Shown here in pieces: positions 42,898-50,817 of a DNA stretch of 64,000 bases. Under the pieces are notes generated by a model. That model had not been told where the DNA came from and did not search any database. It worked only from the letters and a program-made list of their open reading frames with translations. The translations under genes were made by a program, and so were the position numbers. Source of the DNA: DATLLN01 sp963720885 (lineage in GTDB: Bacteria > Actinomycetota > Thermoleophilia > Gaiellales > JAICJC01); contig CAVRGW010000002.1 of assembly GCA_963720885.1 (NCBI GenBank), forward strand, positions 124,001 to 188,000. Direction: 5' to 3'. How positions within the stretch are numbered: position 1 is the first letter of the stretch; the number at the start of each line of letters is the position of its first letter.

Positions 42898-43431
42898 TCA
42901 GCGCTTCGCCGGAGCGCCCGCCCGGATCGATGCGCGGATCCGGCCCAGCACCGCGGGAGAGAGCGACGAGTCGTACTCGACGTAGAGCTTGCCCGACGCC
43001 TCGTTCCCGTCCAGCGGCGTGGGCAGCTGCGCGACGCCCGATGCGAACCGCGCGAGCGGCACACGTGCGATCACCATGACGAAGCGCCCGGCATCGTTGT
43101 CGAAGCGGTATGCGGCGACGATCCGCCTGCGGATCGGGTCGAACCGCGCACCGGCGGTGTCGTAGGGCACAAGCGTGAAGCCGTTGGCATGGAAGGCGGC
43201 GACCATCCGCTTGACGCCGATCCCCTGCTTGCCGACGGCCGGCAGCAGGTTTGGCTGCGGGTTCGACGTGCCGGTCGGCGGAGGGGTCGGCTCGACGACG
43301 ACATCGTCGGACTGGAACGGCCACGTGACGGCCACGGCCACGAGCAGCGCGGCGCCGATCAGCGACAGGATCGCAAGCGCCGCCATCAGGCTCAATCGCC
43401 GCCGACGCGGCGGATGTGCGCTGATGCTCAT
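42898..43431 (-). CDS. Membrane-anchored extracytoplasmic protein, unknown function
   Basis: 177 residues. A basic N-terminus is followed by one membrane helix (~16-38), a Pro-rich linker (~47-62) and a soluble domain (~65-177) ending in a run of basic residues. The middle shows FDPIRRRIVAAYRFDNDAGR and FVMVIARVPLARF, suggesting an alpha/beta domain. I recognise no family. The start ATG at 43431 has TACGCT 9 nt upstream and a weak AGG before it. It is separated by ~40 nt from both neighbours, so it may be its own unit. Confidence 0.65.
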   Translation of the reverse strand: MSISAHPPRRRRLSLMAALAILSLIGAALLVAVAVTWPFQSDDVVVEPTPPPTGTSNPQPNLLPAVGKQGIGVKRMVAAFHANGFTLVPYDTAGARFDPIRRRIVAAYRFDNDAGRFVMVIARVPLARFASGVAQLPTPLDGNEASGKLYVEYDSSLSPAVLGRIRASIRAGAPAKR

Positions 43432-43440
43432 CCTGCAGAA

Positions 43441-43446
43441 AGCGTA
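43441..43446 (-). promoter_or_regulatory. -10 box of the gene at 43431
   Basis: TACGCT on the minus strand, 9 nt before the ATG. Confidence 0.4.
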
Positions 43447-43474
43447 CGAGCGCACGCGATGGTTGGCTAGACGG

Positions 43475-44290
43475 CTACCCGAGCACGATCGCGCGCGCCT
43501 GCCCGGGCGTCGCCGCCGGCCGCCCGGCAAGTCGCCCGGTTTCGGCGGCCCGCTCGACGAGCTCGGCGTTGCTCGTCGCCAGCATGCCCCGCGAGATCAT
43601 CACGTTGTCTTCCATGCCAACACGGACGTGGCCGCCCGCGGCGATCGCCAGCGACGTCATCGGCAGCTGCGCCCGGCCGACGCCGATGGCCGACCAGCTC
43701 GACCCCTCGGGCACACCGCCCGCCAGGTGCAGGAGGTTCCTGGGCGTCGCCGCGATGCCGCCGGGGATGCCCATCACGAACTGGAACCACATCGGCGCGC
43801 CAAGCAGTCCCTCGTCCGCCAGCCTCAAGCAGAACTCGACGTGCGAGACGTCGAAGCACTCGAGCTCCGGCTTGACCCCGTGCTCCAGACAGGCCTCGGC
43901 GAGCGCGCGCAGAAACGGCGGCGGGTTGAGGAACACGCCGTCGCCGAAGTTCAGCGTGCCGGCGTCGAACGAGCACAGATCGGGCCGCAGCGAGACCACC
44001 GCGAGGCGGTCGGCCTCCTCCATCGACCACGAGCCGGCCGTCGTCAGGTTGATCAACAGACCTGGAGCGGCATCGCGCACGGCGGCGACCGTCTCCCGGT
44101 AGCGGCCAAGATCCATCGTCGGGCGGCCCTCCGCGTCGCGCACGTGGATGTGGATCACCGCGGCGCCGGCGGCCGCCGACGCCGCGGCCTCGGCGGCGAT
44201 CTCGCCGGGCTCGTACGGGACGTGCGGGGTGCGCTCGCGGGTGGTGTCGGCGCCGGTCGGCGCCACGGTGACGACGAGCGGCTCGCTCAA
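43475..44290 (-). CDS. BKACE (3-keto-5-aminohexanoate cleavage enzyme) family protein
   Basis: 271 residues. The metal ligands His47 and His49 in IHIHVRD and the conserved GGHVRVGMEDN (~225-235) define the BKACE family (PF05853). Members condense a beta-keto acid with acetyl-CoA, giving acetoacetate and a new CoA ester. The beta-keto acid is specific to each subgroup and is not predictable here. The start is TTG at 44290, which overlaps the ThDP enzyme stop as TTGA. The two are thus tightly co-translated, which suggests that they act in one pathway. Confidence 0.87.
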   Translation of the reverse strand: MSEPLVVTVAPTGADTTRERTPHVPYEPGEIAAEAAASAAAGAAVIHIHVRDAEGRPTMDLGRYRETVAAVRDAAPGLLINLTTAGSWSMEEADRLAVVSLRPDLCSFDAGTLNFGDGVFLNPPPFLRALAEACLEHGVKPELECFDVSHVEFCLRLADEGLLGAPMWFQFVMGIPGGIAATPRNLLHLAGGVPEGSSWSAIGVGRAQLPMTSLAIAAGGHVRVGMEDNVMISRGMLATSNAELVERAAETGRLAGRPAATPGQARAIVLG

Positions 44291-45900
44291 AGCGACTGCG
44301 GCGGCACCGCGAGCTCGGCCTGCAGCTCGATCAGCGTGCCCCGCTCACCGAGGGCCGCGATCGCGTCGCGGAGCGCGTCGCCCACCTCGGCAGCACTGGT
44401 GACCCGGCGGTAGCCGACGCCGTAGCCGGCCGCCATCGACTCGAAATCCGGCCCCCGCACCTCGACCGCGGTCGCCCGGCCGTAGGCCTCCATCTGATAG
44501 TTCCGGAGCACGCCGAAGCAGCTGTCGTTGACCAGCAGAGTGACGAAGTGCAGGCCGTTCTGCGCGGCGGTCGCAAGCTCGTGGCCGCCCATCTGAAACC
44601 CGCCGTCGCCGACGATTGCGACCACCGGCCGGCCGGGGTCGGCGGCGACGACGCCCAGCGAGGTCGGCATGGCCGATCCCAGCGCGCCGCTCATCGGATA
44701 GCAGAAGCCGCCCGGCACCTTGGCGTCCTGGTACAGCACGCCCCAGTACCCGAGGATCGTCATGTCCGAGACGGCGACGGCGTCGTCCGGCAGCGCATCC
44801 TCGATCTGGCTGATCAGCTCGCGCTCCTCCTCGAAGCCGTGCGCCGCGACCTCCGCCTGCCGGCCTGAGAGCGCCGCGCGCGCCTCGCCGGCACCGTCGC
44901 GCGCGCCCGCCGGGGGCGACGGCTCCAGCAGCGCGTCGCAGAACAGCCCGACGTCGGCGACCACGCCCTCAGCCACCGGGTAGTTGCGGCCGATCCGCGA
45001 GGGGTCGACGTCGACCTGCACCATCGCCGCGGGGAAGCCGACGGCCCAGTGACAGGTGTACTCCTCTGCGAACCGCGTTCCCAGGGCGATGCAGACGTCC
45101 GAGTCCTCGATCAGGCGGCGAACCGACGGCTCCTCCTCGGACGAGCCCGCGTGCAGCGGATGCCCGGGCGGCATCACGCCCTTGCCGTTGAAGCTGGTGA
45201 CAACGGGCGCGTCCAGCGCCTCGGCCAGCGCGACCACGCGGTCGGCGGCCAGCCGCGAGCCTCCGCCGGCGAACACCAGCGGCGCGCGGGCGCCGTCGAG
45301 CAGCGAGCGCACGCGGGTGACGGCCGCCGGGTCGGGCGCCGGCGGCGCAAGCCGCGTGACTCGGCCCACCGCACCGTCGGCCGGCTGCTTCAACAGGTCG
45401 GTCATCACCTCGATCATCGCCGGGCCGGGGCGGCTGGCGATCGCCGTCAGGGCCTCGTCGACCGACGCGGCGAGCGCACGCGGTGTCCCCGGGCGGACGT
45501 GGTGGCGGGTGACCGCCGTGAAGGCGATCGACTGGCCGACCGACTCGTGCATCCACCCCCGTTCGCCGGCGTCGCTCGGCACCTGGGTCGTGATGTGCAG
45601 GACGCGCAGGCTGGAGGCGTCGGCCTCGCCCATCCCGGCGAAGGTGTTGAACGCGCCGGGGCCGGTGCTCGTGATGCAGACGCCGACGCGGTCGGACGTC
45701 CGGGCGTACCCCACCGCTGCGAACGACGCCGCCTGCTCGTGGCGCACGACGACGGTGCGGATGCTGGACGACTCAAGCGCGTCCCACAGCGCCAGCGCAT
45801 GCTGGCCGGGGATGCCGAACGCGACCTCCACCCCATGCGCCTCCAGCGCCTCGACCAGCGCGTGCGCCGCGGTGCGGACCGATGTGTGGGACGCCGCCAT
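44287..45900 (-). CDS. Thiamine-diphosphate-dependent enzyme (acetolactate synthase-like family)
   Basis: 537 residues with the three ThDP-enzyme domains: pyrimidine-binding (Glu55 in VVRHEQAASFAA), central (~185-320) and PP-binding with GDGGFQMGG...N (~425-455). The family includes acetolactate synthase, benzoylformate decarboxylase, sulfopyruvate decarboxylase and oxalyl-CoA decarboxylase. No ilvN-like regulatory subunit is nearby, so a role in branched-chain synthesis is unlikely. The start ATG at 45900 has TAAGGT 7 nt upstream. First gene of a pair with BKACE. Confidence 0.82.
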   Translation of the reverse strand: MAASHTSVRTAAHALVEALEAHGVEVAFGIPGQHALALWDALESSSIRTVVVRHEQAASFAAVGYARTSDRVGVCITSTGPGAFNTFAGMGEADASSLRVLHITTQVPSDAGERGWMHESVGQSIAFTAVTRHHVRPGTPRALAASVDEALTAIASRPGPAMIEVMTDLLKQPADGAVGRVTRLAPPAPDPAAVTRVRSLLDGARAPLVFAGGGSRLAADRVVALAEALDAPVVTSFNGKGVMPPGHPLHAGSSEEEPSVRRLIEDSDVCIALGTRFAEEYTCHWAVGFPAAMVQVDVDPSRIGRNYPVAEGVVADVGLFCDALLEPSPPAGARDGAGEARAALSGRQAEVAAHGFEEERELISQIEDALPDDAVAVSDMTILGYWGVLYQDAKVPGGFCYPMSGALGSAMPTSLGVVAADPGRPVVAIVGDGGFQMGGHELATAAQNGLHFVTLLVNDSCFGVLRNYQMEAYGRATAVEVRGPDFESMAAGYGVGYRRVTSAAEVGDALRDAIAALGERGTLIELQAELAVPPQSL

Positions 45901-45907
45901 CCCGGCG

Positions 45908-45913
45908 ACCTTA
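45908..45913 (-). promoter_or_regulatory. -10 box of ThDP enzyme/BKACE operon, containing the upstream stop codon
   Basis: TAAGGT on the minus strand, 7 nt before the ATG at 45900. Its first three bases (45913-45911) are also the TAA stop of the cytochrome c gene. Confidence 0.55.
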
Positions 45914-46366
45914 CTGCCCGAGCGACAGGATGTACGCGGCCACGTTGTCCGCGTCGGCGCCACTGACCAGGCCGGCGGGCATCGGGCCGCCGCCGTTCTG
46001 GATCTGCGTCAGGATCCTCTGCGTGTCGAGCGTCGACGCGAGCTCGGCGAGGTTGGGCGCCGCGGGCAGCGGTGACGGGGTGCCCGCCACCGCGGAATGG
46101 CAGCTCGCGCAGTTGGCGTCAAAGGCAGTCTTGCCGGCGGCGACGTCACCGCTGCCGCCCGACGAGGTCGGCGACGACGTCGGCGATGAGGACGGGCCGC
46201 TGCTGGGCGCCGCGGTGCTGCCCGGCGTCTGCGTGGAGAGCGGCAGCGAGCCGAGGCCGACGCTGGTGGCATCCTCCGTATCGGTGCCGGCGATGGCGAT
46301 CACGGTCACCATCACGGCCACCCCGATCACCGTCCCGAGAAGCGCAGCAACGAGGACTTTGAGCAT
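45911..46366 (-). CDS. Membrane-anchored mono-haem cytochrome c
   Basis: 151 residues. An N-terminal membrane anchor or signal (~3-26) is followed by a Ser/Pro/Thr-rich linker (~45-72) and a cytochrome c domain with CASCH (Cys86, Cys89, His90) and axial Met129 in GGGPMPAG. It carries electrons outside the membrane, in keeping with an aerobic or respiratory lifestyle. No oxidase or bc1 gene is nearby, so its partners are unknown. The TATAGT box is 10 nt upstream of the ATG at 46366. The stop codon is part of the next gene's -10 box. Confidence 0.9.
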   Translation of the reverse strand: MLKVLVAALLGTVIGVAVMVTVIAIAGTDTEDATSVGLGSLPLSTQTPGSTAAPSSGPSSSPTSSPTSSGGSGDVAAGKTAFDANCASCHSAVAGTPSPLPAAPNLAELASTLDTQRILTQIQNGGGPMPAGLVSGADADNVAAYILSLGQ

Positions 46367-46376
46367 CGCGCCGAGG

Positions 46377-46382
46377 ACTATA
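46377..46382 (-). promoter_or_regulatory. -10 box of cytochrome c gene
   Basis: TATAGT on the minus strand, 10 nt before the ATG at 46366. Confidence 0.45.
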
Positions 46383-46509
46383 GCGGGTGCGTGCGGACGG
46401 CGAAGCGAGAGCCGGACACGCCCTCCAGAGCCCCGAACACCGCGCTTTGTGGGCCGTATCACCCATGCAGGGGATGTGCCGTCACCCGTCGAACGTCGAG
46501 CCAGAGAAG

Positions 46510-46686
46510 ATGCTCGACCGACGCGACATCCAGACCCTGATGTACTGCGTGCGTGTGACCGAGATCAGCGGCCAGTGGCAGACCGGCTACCCCGTGCGGA
46601 CACCGCACGACCTCGAGTGCCGGCTCGCCGCCCTGCTGCGCGAGGTCGAACGCGCGGAGCGCGCCTCCGCGACGACCGCAGCCTGA
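46510..46686 (+). CDS. Small hypothetical protein
   Basis: 58 residues: MLDRRDIQTLMYCVRVTEIS followed by a helical, charged half ending ERASATTAA. No family recognised. In-frame ATGs at 46465 and 46474 would add 15 or 12 residues. No -10 box fits any of these starts, and AGAGAAG directly before 46510 is too close to serve as a ribosome-binding site. It ends 11 nt before the thpR start, so co-transcription with thpR is likely. Amino-acid composition looks natural, but confidence is limited by its size. Confidence 0.5.
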   Translation: MLDRRDIQTLMYCVRVTEISGQWQTGYPVRTPHDLECRLAALLREVERAERASATTAA

Positions 46687-46697
46687 CGGCAGGCCCG

Positions 46698-47258
46698 ATG
46701 GCTCTGCGGCTCTTCGTCGCCGTGCAGCTGCCCGACCCCCTGCGCGGCCGCCTGGCCGCGCATGCCGAACTGCTGGCCGGCGCCGGCCGCGTCGTGGCGG
46801 CGGCGAACCTGCACGTCACCGTGCACTTCCTCGGTCGCGTCGACGAGGCCGACGCCGCGCCCCTCGAGGGTGTCCTCGGCGCGGCGGTGGCGACGGTGCC
46901 CGCGTTCGCGCTGCGGCTGAACGGCGTCGCGCCCGGGCCACGGCGCCGCCCGAGGATGCTGTGGGCGACGATCGACCGCGATCCGCGCTTCGACGAGCTC
47001 GCGGGCGCCGTCGCGACGGCCGCCGCGCCATTCGCGCCGGAGGCCCGGCCGCCGCCGCGCACGGCGCGACCGCACATCACGCTCGTTCGCCATCGCGGCG
47101 CGCCGCCACCCGGCGAGGTGGAGCTGACGGCCGACATCCCGGTGGACGCTGTCGAGCTGGTCAGCTCGCGGCTCGGCCCCGGCGGCGCGGCGTACGAGGT
47201 GCTGGCCCGCCTACCGCTTGAACCGGCCCCGCCAGTCGATCAGCTGAAACCGCTCTGA
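46698..47258 (+). CDS. thpR: RNA 2',3'-cyclic phosphodiesterase (2H family, LigT/ThpR)
   Basis: 186 residues. The two catalytic motifs are HVTVHFLG (His39, Thr41) and HITL (~126), the HxTx pair of 2H phosphoesterases. ThpR opens 2',3'-cyclic phosphates at RNA ends and can act in the reverse direction as a ligase. The ATG at 46698 begins with the conserved RLFVAV strand. The 3' end overlaps the convergent methyltransferase gene by 48 nt. Confidence 0.88.
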   Translation: MALRLFVAVQLPDPLRGRLAAHAELLAGAGRVVAAANLHVTVHFLGRVDEADAAPLEGVLGAAVATVPAFALRLNGVAPGPRRRPRMLWATIDRDPRFDELAGAVATAAAPFAPEARPPPRTARPHITLVRHRGAPPPGEVELTADIPVDAVELVSSRLGPGGAAYEVLARLPLEPAPPVDQLKPL

Positions 47259-47879
47259 GCCGATCAGCTCGGCCAGGCGCGCCGCCGTGGCCTCGTCAGG
47301 CTCCGCCATCGAGATCCACCTGCCGGCGTCCCAGTTCGACGTCCACTCCATCTCGTCGTCCACCGCCAGTCCGCGCGACCCGACCAGCCTGGCGACCTCG
47401 CCGCGGCGCAGCAGCCGCCCGTGGCCGGGATCGCGGAGCCGCTCGATCTCGTCCCACTCACGCGCCTGTTCGGGATCGGGATCGGCGAGGTAGTCCTGCA
47501 CGACCAGTCGGCCGCCCGGCGCCAGCACCCGCGCCATCTCGGCCAGGGCCGTCTCCGGATGCGGGACGTGGTGCAGCGAGTGGACGCAGGTGACGATGTC
47601 GAACGACCCGTCCTCGAACGGCAGGGCGTCGGCATCGCCGGAGATGCGCTCGACGCCGTCGGGCGCGTGGGCGAGCAGCGCCTCCGACTCGTCGAACGCC
47701 ACGGCGCGCTCAACATGCGGGAGCAACGCGGCGGACAGAAATCCCGGGCCTGCGGCGACGTCGAGCGCGCGGTCGCCCGCGTCCGGGAGGCACCAGCTGA
47801 CGAGCTCCGAGTAGTCGCGCGTGCGGGCCTCGTCCGCGTAGCGGTGTGCCGTGCGGTCAAACCTGGAATGTCCGGACAA
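47211..47879 (-). CDS. SAM-dependent class I methyltransferase (UbiE-like)
   Basis: 222 residues. The SAM site has LDVAAGPGFLS (~39-49), motif II-like DADALPFEDGSFD (~82-94), HSLHHV and VLAPGGRLV (~117-125). Similar to UbiE/YcgJ-like methyltransferases of unknown substrate. The start TTG at 47879 lies within the upstream CCA/PAP gene (23-nt overlap), in keeping with the operon; no ATG or GTG gives the same N-terminus. The 3' end overlaps thpR antisense by 48 nt. Confidence 0.82.
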   Translation of the reverse strand: MSGHSRFDRTAHRYADEARTRDYSELVSWCLPDAGDRALDVAAGPGFLSAALLPHVERAVAFDESEALLAHAPDGVERISGDADALPFEDGSFDIVTCVHSLHHVPHPETALAEMARVLAPGGRLVVQDYLADPDPEQAREWDEIERLRDPGHGRLLRRGEVARLVGSRGLAVDDEMEWTSNWDAGRWISMAEPDEATAARLAELIGSERFQLIDWRGRFKR

Positions 47880-49242
47880 AGTCCATCGCCTCCTGTCTGG
47901 TGGTCACGGTGCCCGCGGCCTGCTCCTCGGCCAGCGCATCGACGAGCGTCCCGATGTCCGACCCGGCACAGCCGCTGGCCTTCGCGATCTCGTCGCCGCG
48001 CAGCAGCGGCGGATTCCCCGTCGCCACCTCCTCGGTCAGCGCCAGCAGCTCGGACGCCACCTCGGCGTGCGCCCGGACGTGACGATGCCGCGTGCGCGGC
48101 CCGCGGGTGCTCATCCGGTCGGCCAGCGACAGCACGATGCTCTCGACCGTCCACGGCTGTGTGGCCCGCCGGTAACGGAACGCGCGGCGGCGGTCGAGCG
48201 GCCGGTCGGGGACGGCGAAGCCGAGCACGAGGTGCTGCTCGACCAGCAGCGCCGTGCAGCGGACGACGGCACCGGACGCCTTCCAGCGGCCGCCCACCAC
48301 GGCGCGGGCGACGCGCGCGCCCTCGGCGTCGTGGCCCATGAACCCGATCCGCCCATCGGCCGCCACCGAGCGGGTCTGGGGCTTGGCCACATCGTGGAAC
48401 AGGGCGGCGAGCCGGAGCACGAGCGAGGACGACAGGTCGTCGCCGACCACCCTGGCCAGGCGCTCGTCGATCAGGGCCGCATGCTCCGGCAGGTAGTGCG
48501 CGGGGTGCGCGCCGATGTCGGCCACCGCGTCGAGCACCTGCAGCGTGTGCTCGTAGACGTCCAGGTGGTGGTAGCCGCTCTGCTCGACGCCCCGCAGCGC
48601 CGCCACTTCGGGCAGCACCGCCGCCAACACGCCGGAGCGCTCGAGCATGCGGATGCCGTCCGCGGGGTCGGGCACGGCGAGCAGCCGCCACATCTCGGCG
48701 AAGACCCGTTCGCCGGACGGCCGCGTCGCAAGCGCCGCCCGCTCCCGGGTCAGCTGCTCGGTGCCGCCCTCGATCACGAACCCCAGCTGCCGGGCGATCC
48801 TGGCCACGCGCAGCAGCCGCAACGGGTCGTCGTCGTAGATCCGGTCGCTGACCGCTCGCACGAGCCCAGCGTCGAGGTCAGCGCGACCGCCATGGGGATC
48901 GAGCAGATCGCCGCCCGCAAGCGGCAGCGCCATGGCGTTGATCGTGAAGTCGCGCAGCCCCAGGTCCTGTTCGACGGTGCCCCGGGTGCGCGTGACGTCG
49001 ACCGTCCGTCCCTGCTGCACCACCCGCCAGGCGCCGTGGCGCTCCGACAGCGGGAACGGCGAGCCGCCGGCCTGGGACGCCAGCCCGCGGGCCGCCGCGC
49101 CGGGATCGCCGTCGACCATCACGTCGATGTCGGCGACCGGGCGGCCGACCAGCAGATCGCGCACGCTGCCGCCGACCAGCCACGCGCCGTCCAGCGGTAC
49201 AGCGGCGCGGAGACGCTCGAGCTCAGCCTCCGACGACGAGAT
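47857..49242 (-). CDS. CCA tRNA nucleotidyltransferase / poly(A) polymerase family protein
   Basis: About 461 residues if it begins at ATC 49242. The nucleotidyltransferase core has LVGGSVRDLLVGR (~24-36), metal Asp pair in DIDVMVDG, RRDFTINAMA-type RDFTINAMA and a RLLRVARIARQLGF helix. The C-terminal half has an HD-type domain (HDVAKPQ). It probably adds or repairs tRNA 3' CCA. No ATG, GTG or TTG occurs in frame between the conserved region and a TTG 139 nt inside alr (49362), yet ATC at 49242 has AGGAGGG 6 nt upstream. The start is therefore unusual or the sequence has an error. Confidence 0.82.
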   Translation of the reverse strand: MSSSEAELERLRAAVPLDGAWLVGGSVRDLLVGRPVADIDVMVDGDPGAAARGLASQAGGSPFPLSERHGAWRVVQQGRTVDVTRTRGTVEQDLGLRDFTINAMALPLAGGDLLDPHGGRADLDAGLVRAVSDRIYDDDPLRLLRVARIARQLGFVIEGGTEQLTRERAALATRPSGERVFAEMWRLLAVPDPADGIRMLERSGVLAAVLPEVAALRGVEQSGYHHLDVYEHTLQVLDAVADIGAHPAHYLPEHAALIDERLARVVGDDLSSSLVLRLAALFHDVAKPQTRSVAADGRIGFMGHDAEGARVARAVVGGRWKASGAVVRCTALLVEQHLVLGFAVPDRPLDRRRAFRYRRATQPWTVESIVLSLADRMSTRGPRTRHRHVRAHAEVASELLALTEEVATGNPPLLRGDEIAKASGCAGSDIGTLVDALAEEQAAGTVTTRQEAMDFVRTFQV

Positions 49243-50338
49243 GCTTGACCCTCCTACGCCGCGGCGCGATGTCGGTGACGATCTCGTAGCCGATCGTGTC
49301 CGAGCGGCTGGCCCACTCCTCCGGGCCGATGGTCTCGTCCCCCTGCCGGCCCAGCAGCACAACCTCGTCGCCTACGGTGACGTCGCACTGATCGCCGATC
49401 AGAAACGTCAGCTGATCCATGCTGATGGTCGCGACCACCGGCCGCCGCCGCCCTCCGGCGAGCACGTCCATCCTCCCCGACAGCAGCCGCGGGACGCCGT
49501 CCGCGTAGCCGGCCGGCACGAGACCGATCCAGACCGGGCGGTCGGCCGTGAAGCGGTGGCCGTAGCCGGTGCCATCCCCTGGCTCGAGGCGCTTGACCTG
49601 CGCGACGAAGCTCTCGAAGCGCATGGCCGGCCGCAGCCCGTGCGCCTCCGGATCGTCGCCGAACGGCGAGACCCCGTAGACGGCGATTCCGCAGCGCACG
49701 GCATCCCAGCGGGCGTCGCTACGCCCCAGCGCCCCCGCGCTGTTGGCGACGTGGCGCGGGCACGGCGCAACCTGCGCGGACACCTCGGCGAACCGCTCCA
49801 GCTGCCGCGACGTCAGCTCGTCGTCCGACTCGGCCGAGGCCAGGTGGCTCATCAGGCCGCCCAGCCGCAAGTGTCCCGCTCCCGCGGCCAGCTCGTCGGC
49901 GACCGCGACGACGTCGCCCGGGGCCATCCCCCACCGGCCCATGCCGGAGTCGAGCTTGACGTGCACGGCGAGCGGCGCGGAGGCACCGGCACGCAGCCGG
50001 TCGTACGCCTCACGCGACGAGACCGCGACCTCGACGTCGTGCACCTCCGGCTCCTCGCCGGGAATCAGCGGCCCCATCACGAGCACCGGAGCGTCCGGCA
50101 GCCGCTCGCGCAGGGCGATGGCCTCCTCGTAGGTCGCGACGCACAGCCTGGCGGCGCCCGCCGCGAGCGCCGCAGCGCCCACGTCCGCAGCACCGTGGCC
50201 GTAGCCGTCCGCCTTGACGACGGCCCACAGCTCGGCCGGCGCCACGGTGTCCGCCAGGAGGCGGCAGTTGTCGGCCACCGCGCCGAGGTCGACAGTCACG
50301 GTGGCGCGGGCATGAGCCGGCGACGAGTCGGCTACCAC
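49223..50338 (-). CDS. alr: Alanine racemase
   Basis: 371 residues. PLP Lys42 in VVKADGYGHG, catalytic Tyr in the CGIAVYGVSP region (~260) and AGYADGVPR, and the HVANSAG segment (~190-196) are typical. It makes D-alanine for peptidoglycan. The GTG at 50338 overlaps the stop of the CBS gene (GTGGTAG). It is part of the acpS-nnrD-CBS-alr-CCA/PAP operon, a familiar setting for alr next to nnrD and acpS. Confidence 0.92.
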   Translation of the reverse strand: MVADSSPAHARATVTVDLGAVADNCRLLADTVAPAELWAVVKADGYGHGAADVGAAALAAGAARLCVATYEEAIALRERLPDAPVLVMGPLIPGEEPEVHDVEVAVSSREAYDRLRAGASAPLAVHVKLDSGMGRWGMAPGDVVAVADELAAGAGHLRLGGLMSHLASAESDDELTSRQLERFAEVSAQVAPCPRHVANSAGALGRSDARWDAVRCGIAVYGVSPFGDDPEAHGLRPAMRFESFVAQVKRLEPGDGTGYGHRFTADRPVWIGLVPAGYADGVPRLLSGRMDVLAGGRRRPVVATISMDQLTFLIGDQCDVTVGDEVVLLGRQGDETIGPEEWASRSDTIGYEIVTDIAPRRRRVKHLVVGG

Positions 50339-50817
50339 TCCTCCGCGAGCGCTCGCACGACATCCGCCCGCGAGATCACCCCCACGACCGCACCCGCGTC
50401 GTCGACCACCGGCAGGCGGTTGACATCGTGCTTGATCATCACGCTCGCCGCCTCGTGCACCGAGTCGCCCGGCGCCACGCTGATCGGATCCGAGGTCATC
50501 AGGTCGGCCGCCGTCACGCCGAAGGCCTTGCGGAACTTCTCGCGCCAGTGGTCCATCCGCTCGAGGAAGATCACCCCACCCAGGATCGGGATGGTGTGCG
50601 GCATCTCGACGTCGTCCTCGATCTCCTGGAAGATCAGGTCGGACTGCCCGACCATGCCCACCAGCTTCCCGCCGTCGACGACGGCAACACTGGACATGCG
50701 CTCGTCGGACAACAGCCGGGCGAGGTCGCCGATCTCCATTGTCGGTGGGACCGTCGGCACGTCGGTACGCATCATCTGGGAGACGGTGGGCTCGGTTGGC
50801 GTTGTCTGGTCGCTCAT
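50332..50817 (-). CDS. CBS-domain pair protein
   Basis: 161 residues. Two CBS domains (~13-68 and ~102-158) with MMRTDVPTVPPTMEIGDLA and DLMTSDPISVAPGDSVHEAA openings and GVISRAD near the end. CBS pairs bind adenosine nucleotides and control partner proteins; no partner domain is attached. The ATG overlaps the nnrD stop (ATGA). Its place inside an acpS-nnrD-alr operon suggests sensing of adenylate or NAD state, an inference. Confidence 0.85.
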   Translation of the reverse strand: MSDQTTPTEPTVSQMMRTDVPTVPPTMEIGDLARLLSDERMSSVAVVDGGKLVGMVGQSDLIFQEIEDDVEMPHTIPILGGVIFLERMDHWREKFRKAFGVTAADLMTSDPISVAPGDSVHEAASVMIKHDVNRLPVVDDAGAVVGVISRADVVRALAEEW

